DNA of 64,000 bases from Flavobacterium faecale (GCF_003076455.1 NZ_CP020918.1:4252001-4316000); one strand, 5' to 3'; counted from the stretch's first letter, positions 16,944 to 28,888 are shown. The notes: generated from the sequence alone by a model not told the origin. Program-made: numbers and translations.

Positions 16944-17017
16944 ACTATGTGCCCTATGAAAGTGGCACGCCTTCTTTGTGCGCAAAGAAAAATCTGTAAA
17001 TCTATGTGTTTCAAAAA
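16944..17017 (+). repeat. Solitary diverged copy of part of the 164-bp repeat
   Basis: Contains AAGTGGCACGCC, TGCGCAAAGAAA and AATCTATGTGTTTCAAAAAC in the same order and spacing as the units at 10.3-11.2 kb. It covers about half a unit and lacks the gene-end remnant. Confidence 0.6.
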
Positions 17018-17037
17018 CACAGTTCTTCTTTTTTTTT

Positions 17038-17113
17038 GCTTGAGGGATAGTCCCGAAGCTTCGGGAGCCGACCCGTCCCCGATAATTATCGGGCTTACGC
17101 AGGGTCACGCCCA
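17038..17113 (-). repeat. Second copy of the palindromic dispersed repeat (inverted)
   Basis: On the minus strand it begins GGGCGTGACCCTGCG, passes through GGGTCGGCT and two inner hairpins (CCCGATAATTATCGGG and CCCGAAGCTTCGGG) and ends CTATCCCTCAAGC. Order and ends match the element split by the IS at 5983-7843, while the inner loops differ. Confidence 0.55.
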
Positions 17114-17138
17114 AAATAGTATAAGCCTATGCCAAAAA

Positions 17139-17172
17139 AAAACGTTGACAGTATTGCTACTATCAACGTTTT
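17139..17172 (-). terminator. Terminator of the anhydrogalactose operon, possibly bidirectional
   Basis: AAAACGTTGACAGTA (17139-17153) and TACTATCAACGTTTT (17158-17172) form a long stem with a short loop and U-runs on either strand. It lies between the GH127 stop and the convergent TPR-LuxR gene. Confidence 0.8.
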
Positions 17173-17198
17173 AAAAGTTAAACCAACTTTAAAAAATT

Positions 17199-19229
17199 TT
17201 ATTTCCAGATAATTGGTAAGAAAACTGTCATTTCAGAATCACCTCTGTTTGACCATGCGTAATACGGTACAAGTTGTACTTTGGCAGATTCCAAAACTGG
17301 TTTTGCAACGGCTTGATACATTGCATCTGTTTTTTTGTCTTTTCGAATCATCATATCTGTAGAAATTGCTGTAACACCACCTAAGAAATCAGGACGGTAT
17401 TTTACGTCAAATTTAGAATCACCAGAAAGATAAACATCAAGAATACTAGCTCCTTTTGGTAAATCTGAAGATTCAGCACAGTATACCACTGGTCCTCTTT
17501 TTACCGCTACTTGGTTGCGTACTTCTTCGATGCGTCCGTTTCCTTCCATGTATTTTACTTCCATTGGCATTTCAAGAGTTACGATATCTCCTTTTTTCCA
17601 TTTTCTGTTAACTACAGCAAACTCACCTGCCACAATAGTAACTCCAGCGTCAGCTCCGTTTACCATTAATGTACTTCCTTTGGCCCAGTTTGGAATTCTG
17701 AACATCATATCGAATGCCTCTTTTTTACATTCGTTAATAGTTACTTTCACGTTTCCATCCCAAGGGTAATTTGATACTTGTTCTAGTTTTAATTTAGAAC
17801 CATCTACCAATTTAGTATCCAAAATGTTTCCACCATATAAATTCACAGAAACACCATTATTAGACAAACTATATGCCCATCCTGATACTTGTGCAATGGT
17901 ACGCACTAAGTTTGGAGGACAACAGAAACACTCTAAGTACGATTGACGTGTTGGGTATTCTGTATTCATTTTAGAATAATCTCTGGATCCGTGAATCTTA
18001 CGTAATGGATTTGAATAATAGTATTTATCTCCTTCAAGGTTGATTCCAGAAAGTGCACTATTGAACAATACATTTTCGATAACATCGGCATATTTTGATT
18101 TTCCGTTCAGTCCCATCATACGGTAACTGAACATTGAGTTACAAATATTAGCACAAGTTTCGTTGTAAGCCGTCATGTTTGGCATCATGTATTCATCGAT
18201 GAAACCTTCTTCAATCATTTGTCTGTTTGTAGAAGCTCCGTAGTGTGTTTGTCCTACTGCTCCTGTAACATACATTTTCTTTTCTGTAACATTTTCCCAA
18301 AGTCTGTCTAATGCATCAACAAGTGATTTCTCACCGGTTTCGGCAGCTACATCAGCAGCACCAGCATAGTAGTACAAAGCCAAAACAGCATGTCCTACAG
18401 CCTCATTAGACTCGCGCAAAGGTGTAAACTCTTGCACCATATCTCCTACTGGGTAACCTTTGGTAGTTGAATTTTCTTCGATACCATTATGTCCTCTGCG
18501 GTTAATGAATTTTTCTGCTAATTCTAAGTATTTTTTATCCTTTGTAGTTCGGTACAATTCTACTAAACCCATAATTTGAGTTTGGTTGAATCCAAAACGA
18601 GCGTATTGCTTTGTGTCTTGAAAAAATACCGAATACAAGTTATCTGCATGTTTAATAGCGATATCCAAAAAGTTTCTTTTTCCTGTAACGCGGTTGTGAA
18701 TACAAGCACTCGTATACAAGTGACCACTATTGTACATCTCGTGATACTTTCTGTTTTCGAAAGGATCAATTTTGTTATCGCTTAACTGAATTGTAGTTTG
18801 CAAATAACCGTTTGGCAATTGTGCTTTTGCAATAATAGCGATGATGTCATCTAATTGTTTTAAGATTTTTGGATCTTTATTTTGTGCATACACATAAGAA
18901 GATGCCTCCATCCACTTGTAAAAATCTCCATCATGCCATGCAAAACCTTTGTGCTTTCCTTTTTCAAGACCTGCAGTATATTTGAAGTTATTCAAACCAT
19001 GACCTACATCTCCCATTAAAACCTCGCCCATATAAGGCAACATTTTTTCTTCACAGATTTTAAATTTATCTGCCCAAAATCCGTATGTCCAATGACAATC
19101 GCCAATGTTTATGCTCTTTAATTTTACGTTTGGACTATTTGTATTATCAACGATTCCTTTGTTTTGAGCAAAAGAAATCGATGTCAACAAAATCGCACCA
19201 AATGCTATAGCTGTTTTTTTCATTTTCAT
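17199..19229 (-). CDS. GH127 glycoside hydrolase, probable 3,6-anhydro-D-galactosidase
   Basis: 676 residues with a signal peptide (TAIAFGAILLTSISFAQ). The GH127 (alpha/alpha)6-barrel motifs are present. E341, E357, C359, C436 and C437 (in MIEEGF, AYNETCANIC and ECFCCPPN) have exactly the spacing of the acid/base Glu, zinc ligands and nucleophile Cys of the Bifidobacterium enzyme HypBA1 (322, 338, 340, 417, 418). Typical GH127 enzymes release beta-L-arabinofuranose. Members in marine carrageenan loci release 3,6-anhydro-D-galactose from the non-reducing end. Its place as last gene of the operon encoding the anhydrogalactose pathway supports the second role. The substrate is inferred from context and not from a diagnostic residue. 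Confidence 0.85.
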   Translation of the reverse strand: MKMKKTAIAFGAILLTSISFAQNKGIVDNTNSPNVKLKSINIGDCHWTYGFWADKFKICEEKMLPYMGEVLMGDVGHGLNNFKYTAGLEKGKHKGFAWHDGDFYKWMEASSYVYAQNKDPKILKQLDDIIAIIAKAQLPNGYLQTTIQLSDNKIDPFENRKYHEMYNSGHLYTSACIHNRVTGKRNFLDIAIKHADNLYSVFFQDTKQYARFGFNQTQIMGLVELYRTTKDKKYLELAEKFINRRGHNGIEENSTTKGYPVGDMVQEFTPLRESNEAVGHAVLALYYYAGAADVAAETGEKSLVDALDRLWENVTEKKMYVTGAVGQTHYGASTNRQMIEEGFIDEYMMPNMTAYNETCANICNSMFSYRMMGLNGKSKYADVIENVLFNSALSGINLEGDKYYYSNPLRKIHGSRDYSKMNTEYPTRQSYLECFCCPPNLVRTIAQVSGWAYSLSNNGVSVNLYGGNILDTKLVDGSKLKLEQVSNYPWDGNVKVTINECKKEAFDMMFRIPNWAKGSTLMVNGADAGVTIVAGEFAVVNRKWKKGDIVTLEMPMEVKYMEGNGRIEEVRNQVAVKRGPVVYCAESSDLPKGASILDVYLSGDSKFDVKYRPDFLGGVTAISTDMMIRKDKKTDAMYQAVAKPVLESAKVQLVPYYAWSNRGDSEMTVFLPIIWK

Positions 19230-19261
19230 ATCTTATTTTATTTAACAGATTCTTTCGAATC

Positions 19262-20278
19262 TTATCCGTTTAACGTTCCTGAATAACCTGTGATAACTAC
19301 GGCGATGATTAATACAAACACACCAAACAACAATATACTAAAAGGCTTTTTGGCACCTTCCCATTCGTTGTTCATGTATGCCCAAACATTACCCACAATT
19401 AGAGATAATCCAAGCATGATAGGCCAAGCAATAATTTTACCAATATCTCCCATTAAAGTAGCACCTTGACCATATATACCAAGAGCACCAAACCAAAGTA
19501 AAGCTGCTACGATAGACCACAAATAGGCTTTGCCAGCATTTGGTGTAGAAAAAGAACTCCAAGTATTATTTTTTGCTAATAAAAACAAAGAATACCCTGC
19601 ATTTACAACAAATCCACCCCAAAGAACGACAACCCAAATAGCCAAACTACCATTACGCGCAATTGCTCCAGAAGCTTCTGCCAACTTACCGATAGATTCT
19701 CCTTTACCAAAACCAATTGCCAAAGCAGCAGATAAAAGACCACTTAAAACGGCGATTATCAATCCAGTAGGAAGATTTACTTTCTCTGTATTTTCGTCTG
19801 CATGTGACATTTTATCTTTTTGAATTCCTGCGTAGGCTGTGATAGCAATTGCTACCAACATAACAAGGACTCCAACAATAATGTAAGGAAAAGAAGGTTT
19901 CTCTGTTTCTCCAGCGTTCATAAACAACGGAATCAAAGCTCCAGCTGCCGAACAAACTCCCATAACAATTCCGTAAGTCAATGAGATCCCGATATAAGGT
20001 ACACTTTTCCCAAAAAGAATACCACCTATACCCCACAATCCACCATAAATCATGGCTTCAATAATCACGTCTGTTGGTGCACTTGTCACCACATCAAACA
20101 AATTTGGCACCACCATATACGCCCATGCGGTAGGTAATAGAATTAGTGCAAAAGTAGAGTGAACAAGCCACCAAGCTTCCCACTTAAGAGGAGCCATAAA
20201 CTTCATTCCCAATCCAAAAGAACCTTGAAAAATACTTGCAAAAATCACAAGTAAAAAAGCCAACGTTACTGTATCCAT
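19262..20278 (-). CDS. RhaT-family sugar:proton symporter, candidate anhydrogalactose/galactose importer
   Basis: The 338-residue protein is almost entirely hydrophobic with about ten transmembrane helices. It begins VTLAFLLVIFASIFQGSFGLGMKFMAPLKWEAWWLVHS, characteristic of the L-rhamnose-proton symporter family (drug/metabolite transporter superfamily). NGSLAIWVVVLWGGFVVNAGYS and NEWEGAKKPFSILL near the C-terminus also fit. It should carry a monosaccharide across the inner membrane. No rhamnose catabolic gene is present. It sits 31 bp after the aldehyde dehydrogenase gene and 32 bp before the GH127 gene, so the sugar released in the periplasm by GH127 is a reasonable cargo. The family call is firm; the cargo is inferred. 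Confidence 0.82.
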   Translation of the reverse strand: MDTVTLAFLLVIFASIFQGSFGLGMKFMAPLKWEAWWLVHSTFALILLPTAWAYMVVPNLFDVVTSAPTDVIIEAMIYGGLWGIGGILFGKSVPYIGISLTYGIVMGVCSAAGALIPLFMNAGETEKPSFPYIIVGVLVMLVAIAITAYAGIQKDKMSHADENTEKVNLPTGLIIAVLSGLLSAALAIGFGKGESIGKLAEASGAIARNGSLAIWVVVLWGGFVVNAGYSLFLLAKNNTWSSFSTPNAGKAYLWSIVAALLWFGALGIYGQGATLMGDIGKIIAWPIMLGLSLIVGNVWAYMNNEWEGAKKPFSILLFGVFVLIIAVVITGYSGTLNG

Positions 20279-20309
20279 TTTATATTAGTTAGTTAATAGT
20301 TAATTGTAA

Positions 20310-21764
20310 TTAAAGTGCGGTTGACACTCTTTTCTTTACCAAATAATCGTCAAGTGCTAAATGTGAACAGTCGTGTCCGATACCACTATTTTTGATTCCT
20401 CCATGAGGCAAGTAGATGGCATATTTCACGCCGTTGATCTGAATTTCTCCAAAATCTAAATCCTCTGTAAAACGTTGGATTCTTTTATGGTTATTTGTAA
20501 AAATGTAAGAAGCCAATCCGTATTCGGTATCGTTTGCCATTTCTAAAACTTCGTCATCGGATTCAAAAGACATAATACCAGCAACGGGTCCAAAAGTTTC
20601 TTCTCTAAACAAACGACAATCGGTTGTGATTCCAGAAACTACAGTTGGCTCCATCCAGTTTCCATTTTCTGGCAAACCAGCAGGTATATTTCCTCCGTAC
20701 TCTAATTTCGCTCCTTTGCTTACAGCATCGGCCACTAAATCAAACATTCTGTTTCTAGCTCTTCTATCTACTACAGGCCCCATATCAACGGTTTCATTAG
20801 GATCAATACTAAACCCTAATTTAATTTTTGAAGCTCTATCAATATAAGCTGCCAAGAATTTATCGTAGATATTCTTGTGTACAAAAATTCTGTTTGCAGC
20901 AACACAAATTTGTCCTGAGTTACCAAATTTTAATCCAATTGCTAAGTTCAAAGCCGTATCAAAATCAGCATCTTCAAAAACAATAAAAGGTGCATTTCCA
21001 CCCAATTCCATTCCTAATTTTTTGATTGATGTTGTACTGTCTGCAATGATTTTCTTCCCAGTTGCTGTAGAACCAATCATGGTCAAAACAGCAGGGATTG
21101 TACTAGTTGTCATTGTTGTAGCCACCTCTGCAGATGGACCAGCCAAAATATTGACAACACCAGCAGGAAAATCGATACTGTGTAGTATTTCACCAAGGAT
21201 ATAACTTGACAAAGGCGACATTTCAGACGGTTTGATAATCAATGAACATCCAGCTGCCAATGCAGGTCCGATTTTGAAACCAACATTCAATAATGGAAAA
21301 TTCCAAGCCAAGTAAGCCACGGCTACACCTGCCGCCTGCTCGACCATCTTATGTGTGTGAGTGTGCTCGTAATCAGGAATTTGCTCTTCTCTGCGGTTTT
21401 TCATTGCTGCAGGATACCATTCTAGTGCATTTGTAATTGCCTCAATATCTTCTGCAGATCCAGCATAGGTTTTACCCATTTCGTGAACCATAGCCGAACG
21501 TAATTCTGCTTCTCTTTCGAAAATAGCAGTTCTTAATTTGGTCATCCAAGCTGTTCTTTCAGCCAAAGATAATTTCGACCAAAATTTAAATCCTTTTTGT
21601 GCAGCGATCAATGCTTTTTCAGCATCTGCTTTTCCTGCTAAGGCAACTTGAGCGATAGATTCTCCAGTAGCTGGACAAATCACTGCTGCTTTTTCACCAC
21701 TAACAGAATCAACTAATTGACCGTCAATGTATAATTTTTTATATCCGAAATCTTGTGTATTCAT
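20310..21764 (-). CDS. Aldehyde dehydrogenase, probable 3,6-anhydro-D-galactose dehydrogenase (DauA-like)
   Basis: 484 residues, no signal peptide, standard ALDH fold. The catalytic Cys is C287 (GQICVAANR), the general base E253 (MELGGNAPF), the oxyanion Asn N155 (WNFPLLN), and K178 in IIKPSE binds NAD(P). It is closest in look to succinate-semialdehyde/NAD-dependent ALDHs of the GabD/YneI type. In carrageenan and agar degraders such enzymes oxidise 3,6-anhydrogalactose to 3,6-anhydrogalactonate in the cytosol. The neighbouring cycloisomerase (19 bp upstream), kinase and aldolase are the next three pathway steps. On its own the sequence could also be a general semialdehyde dehydrogenase. Confidence 0.85.
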   Translation of the reverse strand: MNTQDFGYKKLYIDGQLVDSVSGEKAAVICPATGESIAQVALAGKADAEKALIAAQKGFKFWSKLSLAERTAWMTKLRTAIFEREAELRSAMVHEMGKTYAGSAEDIEAITNALEWYPAAMKNRREEQIPDYEHTHTHKMVEQAAGVAVAYLAWNFPLLNVGFKIGPALAAGCSLIIKPSEMSPLSSYILGEILHSIDFPAGVVNILAGPSAEVATTMTTSTIPAVLTMIGSTATGKKIIADSTTSIKKLGMELGGNAPFIVFEDADFDTALNLAIGLKFGNSGQICVAANRIFVHKNIYDKFLAAYIDRASKIKLGFSIDPNETVDMGPVVDRRARNRMFDLVADAVSKGAKLEYGGNIPAGLPENGNWMEPTVVSGITTDCRLFREETFGPVAGIMSFESDDEVLEMANDTEYGLASYIFTNNHKRIQRFTEDLDFGEIQINGVKYAIYLPHGGIKNSGIGHDCSHLALDDYLVKKRVSTAL

Positions 21765-21783
21765 GGTAATTGTAATTTGATAA

Positions 21784-22938
21784 TTATAGTACTAACTTAA
21801 CACTATCCTTTGAAACAGCGTAGGCTCTCAGAACATCTTCATCCACATCTATTCCTAAACCTGGACGATTAGGGACCTCAATATAGCCATCTTTCATAAC
21901 TATAGATGGGAAAGTTAATTTTTCTCGAAGACCATTTTCAGTCTGATCATATTCCATCAAGAAATTTGGTCGGTACATTCTACCCGGTATACTTTCCAAA
22001 TTGGCAATAAAATGAAGTGCCACATGAATACCAATAGCTGTACCCCAGGTATGAGGAATAATATCTACTCCGTTTGCACTTGCTAACGCTGAAATACGTT
22101 TGGCCTCAGTCAATCCTCCACTAGAACAAATATCTGGTTGCAAAATATCAACCGATTTATTTTGTATCAATTGTTGAAATCCAAAACGCAAATATTCACA
22201 TTCTCCTCCAGAAATCGGAATCGAAGTTTTTTGTCTTAATTCATTGTATTGACTATAAAATTCTGGCGAGATCGGTTCTTCAAACCAAGCAATATCATAA
22301 GGTTCAATCAAACGACACAATTCTATTGCTTCTCTTAATGTGTAAGCGTGATTAGAATCGACCATCAGTTGAATATCTGGTCCAATGATTTCACGCATCT
22401 TTTTAACGTTGGCGACATCAGCTTTGATACCTAATCCTACTTTCATCTTCATTGCTTTGAAGCCTTGAGAGATATACAACCTCGCTTCTGCTTCAAAGTC
22501 CTTGGATGGATTTTCATGACAGGTAAAATACAATCCTGTTGCATAAGGCTGAATCTTAGTTCTATGAGCTCCACCTAACAAAGTAGAAACAGATTGTCCT
22601 AAAATTTTTCCTTTTAAATCCCAAATTGCAATATCAATAGCACTCATCGATGCTACTAATATTCCTCTTCGAGCATAGTCCAAAGTTCTACGGTACATTC
22701 CGTTCCAAATAACTTCGTTTTCAAGTGGGTTTTGACCAATAACCATTGGTTTCAAAAACTCAATCCCAGCTTCCAAAATAGTAGCTGGTCCGTAACCTTC
22801 TCCCCAACCATGTGTCCCGTCTGAACAGGTAATTTTAACTACGCAAATACTTCTTTCTGCATATTCCCATTGCGAAAAGAAAAAGCTTTGTGAAAGCGTA
22901 TCTTTTAAAACAAAGGTTTCAATTTTTTCAATTTTCAT
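21784..22938 (-). CDS. Enolase-superfamily 3,6-anhydrogalactonate cycloisomerase (DauB-like)
   Basis: Start set at 22938, where MKIEKIETF matches the usual N-terminus; the frame is open to 22962. The 384-residue protein has the mandelate racemase subgroup residues. K164-M-K166 is the KxK base. D194, E220 and E246 (VDSNHAY, WFEEP, GGECEY) bind magnesium, and D269 with H296 (IIPHTWG) form the opposite base dyad. In the anhydrogalactose pathway this enzyme opens the anhydro ring of 3,6-anhydrogalactonate to give 2-keto-3-deoxygalactonate. Other sugar-acid dehydratases share the same residues, so the exact reaction rests on the operon context. Gene order with dehydrogenase, aldolase and kinase is strong support. 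Confidence 0.85.
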   Translation of the reverse strand: MKIEKIETFVLKDTLSQSFFFSQWEYAERSICVVKITCSDGTHGWGEGYGPATILEAGIEFLKPMVIGQNPLENEVIWNGMYRRTLDYARRGILVASMSAIDIAIWDLKGKILGQSVSTLLGGAHRTKIQPYATGLYFTCHENPSKDFEAEARLYISQGFKAMKMKVGLGIKADVANVKKMREIIGPDIQLMVDSNHAYTLREAIELCRLIEPYDIAWFEEPISPEFYSQYNELRQKTSIPISGGECEYLRFGFQQLIQNKSVDILQPDICSSGGLTEAKRISALASANGVDIIPHTWGTAIGIHVALHFIANLESIPGRMYRPNFLMEYDQTENGLREKLTFPSIVMKDGYIEVPNRPGLGIDVDEDVLRAYAVSKDSVKLVL

Positions 22939-23070
22939 CTTCTTATTTGGTTTAAAAAGCAACTAGAATGCTGCTCCTATTTGAGTTTAGTTTCTTGTTT
23001 AATTGGCCGTATAAAGTTAATTTTTTAATGGGTTATTAGCAGCACTAACTTACCCTAAATCAAGTACATG

Positions 23071-23709
23071 TTACCTGATTGCGTTTACCTTATCACTTAT
23101 GGCTTTAAAGTGCGCATATAGTCCTTCGTAATTTTTTGATTCAATAAGTTTTTTATCGAATAATGATCCGCCCATTCCTACTCCAATTGCTCCTGCTTGA
23201 AAAAAAGATTGAATGTTGTGAACATCAACGCCACCCGTAGGTAATAATTTTATTGTATTTAATGGACCCAAAATATCTTTTACATATCCTGCTCCCAATT
23301 GTGTTGCTGGAAAAATCTTCACAGCAGTAGCTCCCAATTTATTTGCATTGTAAATTTCTAAGGGTGTAAAAGCACCGGGAAATATCGGAATGTTACGCTC
23401 ATTACAATAATTCATAACATCTACATCCATGATTGGAGTCACGATAAATGTTGCTCCCGCATCCAAGGCCATCATTAAATCGGCCATAGTACAAACGGTA
23501 CCTGCTCCAACATTGATCTCAGGATGACTCTCAGCTACTGCTTTGATAATCTCACAAGCATTATCCGAGTTCATTGTAATTTCAAGGGTTGTCAATCCTG
23601 CTTTTTTATATTGAGGTAATATTTCTTCAATTACTTTCAAAGAAATATTTCTTATAATACCAACAATTGGCATTTTCTCAAACAATTCTGTTTTATAATT
23701 TGTTCCCAT
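23071..23709 (-). CDS. dgoA: 2-keto-3-deoxy-6-phosphogalactonate (KDPGal/KDPG) aldolase
   Basis: 212 residues, the normal length of class I KDPG/KDPGal aldolases. E43 (TLEITMNS) is the general acid/base, K131 (AVKIFPATQLG) forms the Schiff base with substrate, and LLPTGGV near 155-161 binds phosphate. The enzyme splits KDP(Gal) into pyruvate and glyceraldehyde-3-phosphate in the cytosol. Eda and DgoA belong to the same family and cannot be separated by motif. The adjacent galacto-type kinase, 13 bp upstream, argues for the galactonate epimer. A gap of 132 bp to the cycloisomerase start follows; a separate signal there is possible, but all six genes run the same way. Confidence 0.9.
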   Translation of the reverse strand: MGTNYKTELFEKMPIVGIIRNISLKVIEEILPQYKKAGLTTLEITMNSDNACEIIKAVAESHPEINVGAGTVCTMADLMMALDAGATFIVTPIMDVDVMNYCNERNIPIFPGAFTPLEIYNANKLGATAVKIFPATQLGAGYVKDILGPLNTIKLLPTGGVDVHNIQSFFQAGAIGVGMGGSLFDKKLIESKNYEGLYAHFKAISDKVNAIR

Positions 23710-23722
23710 TTTTAGGTTGTTT

Positions 23723-24679
23723 TTACAATTGATTTTTTAAAATATTCCATTGTCCTTTTACTACAGACAAATCAACTAAGTTGGCTTGAATAATTTCCGT
23801 TTTAGACTCTAAGCCTAATACGCAAATTGCGCTATGATACAACTCAAACAGCTTTCCGCCGGCACACAATTTTATAGAATCACAAGGCAAATCTCTTAAG
23901 CTTTGCAATTCTTCTCCGATCAACAAACCACTTAAATAATAGTAGTTTTCAATATTTGTTTTCTCTTTAAATAAGTTATTGGTTCGCACTTTAAAAAGGG
24001 TATTCAATAATGATTTTCCCTCCATAGCTTTTTGAACCCCTTCTTCAAAAGCATTCAAAACAGTTTCGTCAAATTCGGTTTTTTCAATCGAAGCTTTCAA
24101 AATAGTATACTCAGAGATCACGCTGAAAACTTCACCCGTCATGAAGGTAAAAAAATTGGTTATCTCACCTTTCTCGCAAACTACATGTTTACTATGAGTA
24201 CCTGGAGTAACAAAAACGACAGAATGATTTTTATCTTCTTCATTTACCAAGCCAATAATTTCGACTTCTTCTCCTCGAATAACATCAGAATCAGATTTGA
24301 CTCCAGAAATTAAATGAATCATATTCGGAATGATATCAGACCTTATTTTTTCGATATAAAGTGATTTTCCATCTGTTTTGAATGGTAAGCTTGCATAAGG
24401 CAATTCTCTTAATCCAATGCTCGAAGAGGCCATTCCTGAAACTACAATGGCAACATCAGAAGTAATCGTATTTGAAAAAAGCGCAAGTTGTTTTTTTAAG
24501 AAAGTCAAAAAATAAGTTTCTTTGTCTCCACCACAATTCACCCACTCGTTGTAGATTGTTTTAATCCCTTTTGGAGAGACTACTTCTTCAATAATTTGTA
24601 GACTTGGAACTTCTACCAACCTCAAACGCAGGTTTGTAGTTCCCCAATCAACACTCACAAAAGTTTTTATAGTTGCCAT
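23723..24679 (-). CDS. dgoK: 2-dehydro-3-deoxygalactonokinase (DgoK family)
   Basis: 318 residues, without signal peptide. It starts FVSVDWGTTNLRLRLVE, the phosphate-binding loop of DgoK-type kinases. VSGMASSSIGLRELPY, VFVTPGTHSKHV and CAGGKLFELYHSAI are further family motifs. It phosphorylates 2-keto-3-deoxygalactonate at C6 in the cytosol, feeding the aldolase encoded 13 bp downstream. The DgoK family, as distinct from PfkB-type KDG kinases used in agar (L-anhydrogalactose) pathways, points to a D-galacto substrate and hence to carrageenan-type anhydro-D-galactose. It is the first gene of the operon, with motif-rich regulatory DNA upstream. Confidence 0.9.
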   Translation of the reverse strand: MATIKTFVSVDWGTTNLRLRLVEVPSLQIIEEVVSPKGIKTIYNEWVNCGGDKETYFLTFLKKQLALFSNTITSDVAIVVSGMASSSIGLRELPYASLPFKTDGKSLYIEKIRSDIIPNMIHLISGVKSDSDVIRGEEVEIIGLVNEEDKNHSVVFVTPGTHSKHVVCEKGEITNFFTFMTGEVFSVISEYTILKASIEKTEFDETVLNAFEEGVQKAMEGKSLLNTLFKVRTNNLFKEKTNIENYYYLSGLLIGEELQSLRDLPCDSIKLCAGGKLFELYHSAICVLGLESKTEIIQANLVDLSVVKGQWNILKNQL

Positions 24680-24705
24680 TTTTAAATCTGATTAATAGAT
24701 CCTTA

Positions 24706-24713
24706 CAAATTTA
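24706..24713 (-). promoter_or_regulatory. -7-like promoter element of the anhydrogalactose operon
   Basis: Reads TAAATTTG on the minus strand, matching TAnnTTTG, 27 bp before the dgoK ATG. The -33 position has no clear TTTG, as expected if an activator is needed. Confidence 0.35.
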
Positions 24714-24746
24714 AATGGTCTCTGGAGTATCCTGTATCCCTAATTT

Positions 24747-24810
24747 ACCTAGTACTACCTCATTTTTACCCCAATTGAATCCCGCCATTTTAAACTGAGG
24801 TAAAATACAG
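24747..24810. promoter_or_regulatory. Putative PUL regulator binding region upstream of dgoK
   Basis: Two signals lie here. ACC(T/C) is repeated at 24747, 24757 and 24768, about one helical turn apart. GAGGTAAAATACAG lies at 24797-24810. Close relatives of the second occur at 31826, 41082 and, in the other orientation, 31776 and 43548, all upstream of PUL genes. The bound protein is unknown; the hybrid two-component regulator or the AraC protein are candidates. Confidence 0.5.
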
Positions 24811-24838
24811 CTAAAAAAAAAAGATTCAAAATGTAAAA

Positions 24839-24861
24839 AGCCACTCGATTAACGAATGGCT
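24839..24861 (-). terminator. Terminator after the large GH2 gene
   Basis: In minus-strand RNA AGCCAUUCG pairs with CGAGUGGCU (one wobble) and is followed by UUUUUAC. It lies 38 bp past the GH2 stop. Confidence 0.75.
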
Positions 24862-24898
24862 CTTCACACTTATTTAAACTAAAAACACTTGAACAAAA

Positions 24899-28434
<3,536 letters not shown>

Positions 28435-28463
28435 ACCAGTATTGCTATAACAGCAATACTGGT
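28435..28463 (-). terminator. Terminator of the sulfatase-VOC-GH16-small protein operon
   Basis: ACCAGTATTGCT (28435-28446) and its exact complement (28452-28463) form a 12-bp stem with a 5-nt loop, followed by a U-rich tail in minus-strand RNA. Confidence 0.85.
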
Positions 28464-28503
28464 TTTACCAAATAAAATAAAACTACCTAAATAGGAAAGT
28501 GAA

Positions 28504-28860
28504 TTAAATGCTACTTAACTCATCACGCATTCTTTCAAAAAATGGTTTAAGCTCTGCTTGCGTTTTTCCTGTTACTTTTGAAAATTCGGCATTAAACGCA
28601 CTATTTACCTCGTTCATTTTTCCTTTTTTATCCTCTGCAGAAAGTTCACCGCTTTTGGCTTTTTTCAATACATCCATAAAATTGGTTATATAGGTATTTC
28701 TTGCGTCCAAAAGTTCTTTGGATTTTGATGCATCTAGTTTAAACTCGGTTGTTGCAGCATCTACAAAATACTTAATCTTTTTTTCTTGTGTTTTGTTTTG
28801 AGCAAATGCTGCTGAAAACGTAACCATCATCATTAATACTAATACAATTTTTTTCATCAT
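28504..28860 (-). CDS. Small secreted helical protein of unknown function
   Basis: 118 residues: a signal peptide (IVLVLMMMVTFSAAFAQ) and about 97 mature residues rich in Lys, Glu and Asp, predicted helical (KTQEKKIKYFVDAATTEF, SKELLDARNTYITNFMDVL). The layout recalls small periplasmic chaperone-like helical proteins such as Spy/CpxP, but I see no LTxxQ motif and make no assignment. It is the last gene of the sulfatase-VOC-GH16 operon, 28 bp after GH16 and just before a strong terminator. It has no Cys and no lipobox. Confidence 0.75.
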   Translation of the reverse strand: MMKKIVLVLMMMVTFSAAFAQNKTQEKKIKYFVDAATTEFKLDASKSKELLDARNTYITNFMDVLKKAKSGELSAEDKKGKMNEVNSAFNAEFSKVTGKTQAELKPFFERMRDELSSI

Positions 28861-28888
28861 TTTTAATTTTAAAGTTAGTTATAGTTAA

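Noticed and set aside
16857..17174. Plus-strand open frame of 105 codons between the TPR-LuxR and GH127 genes
   Set aside because: It is composed of dispersed repeats and a terminator hairpin, with no domain or convincing start.
17199..24679. Agar (3,6-anhydro-L-galactose) rather than carrageenan pathway
   Set aside because: No GH117, GH50 or GH86 is seen, and the kinase is DgoK type; GH127, GH129-like and GH110 enzymes fit the D-anhydro sugar better. Agar is not strictly excluded because both pathways share enzyme families.
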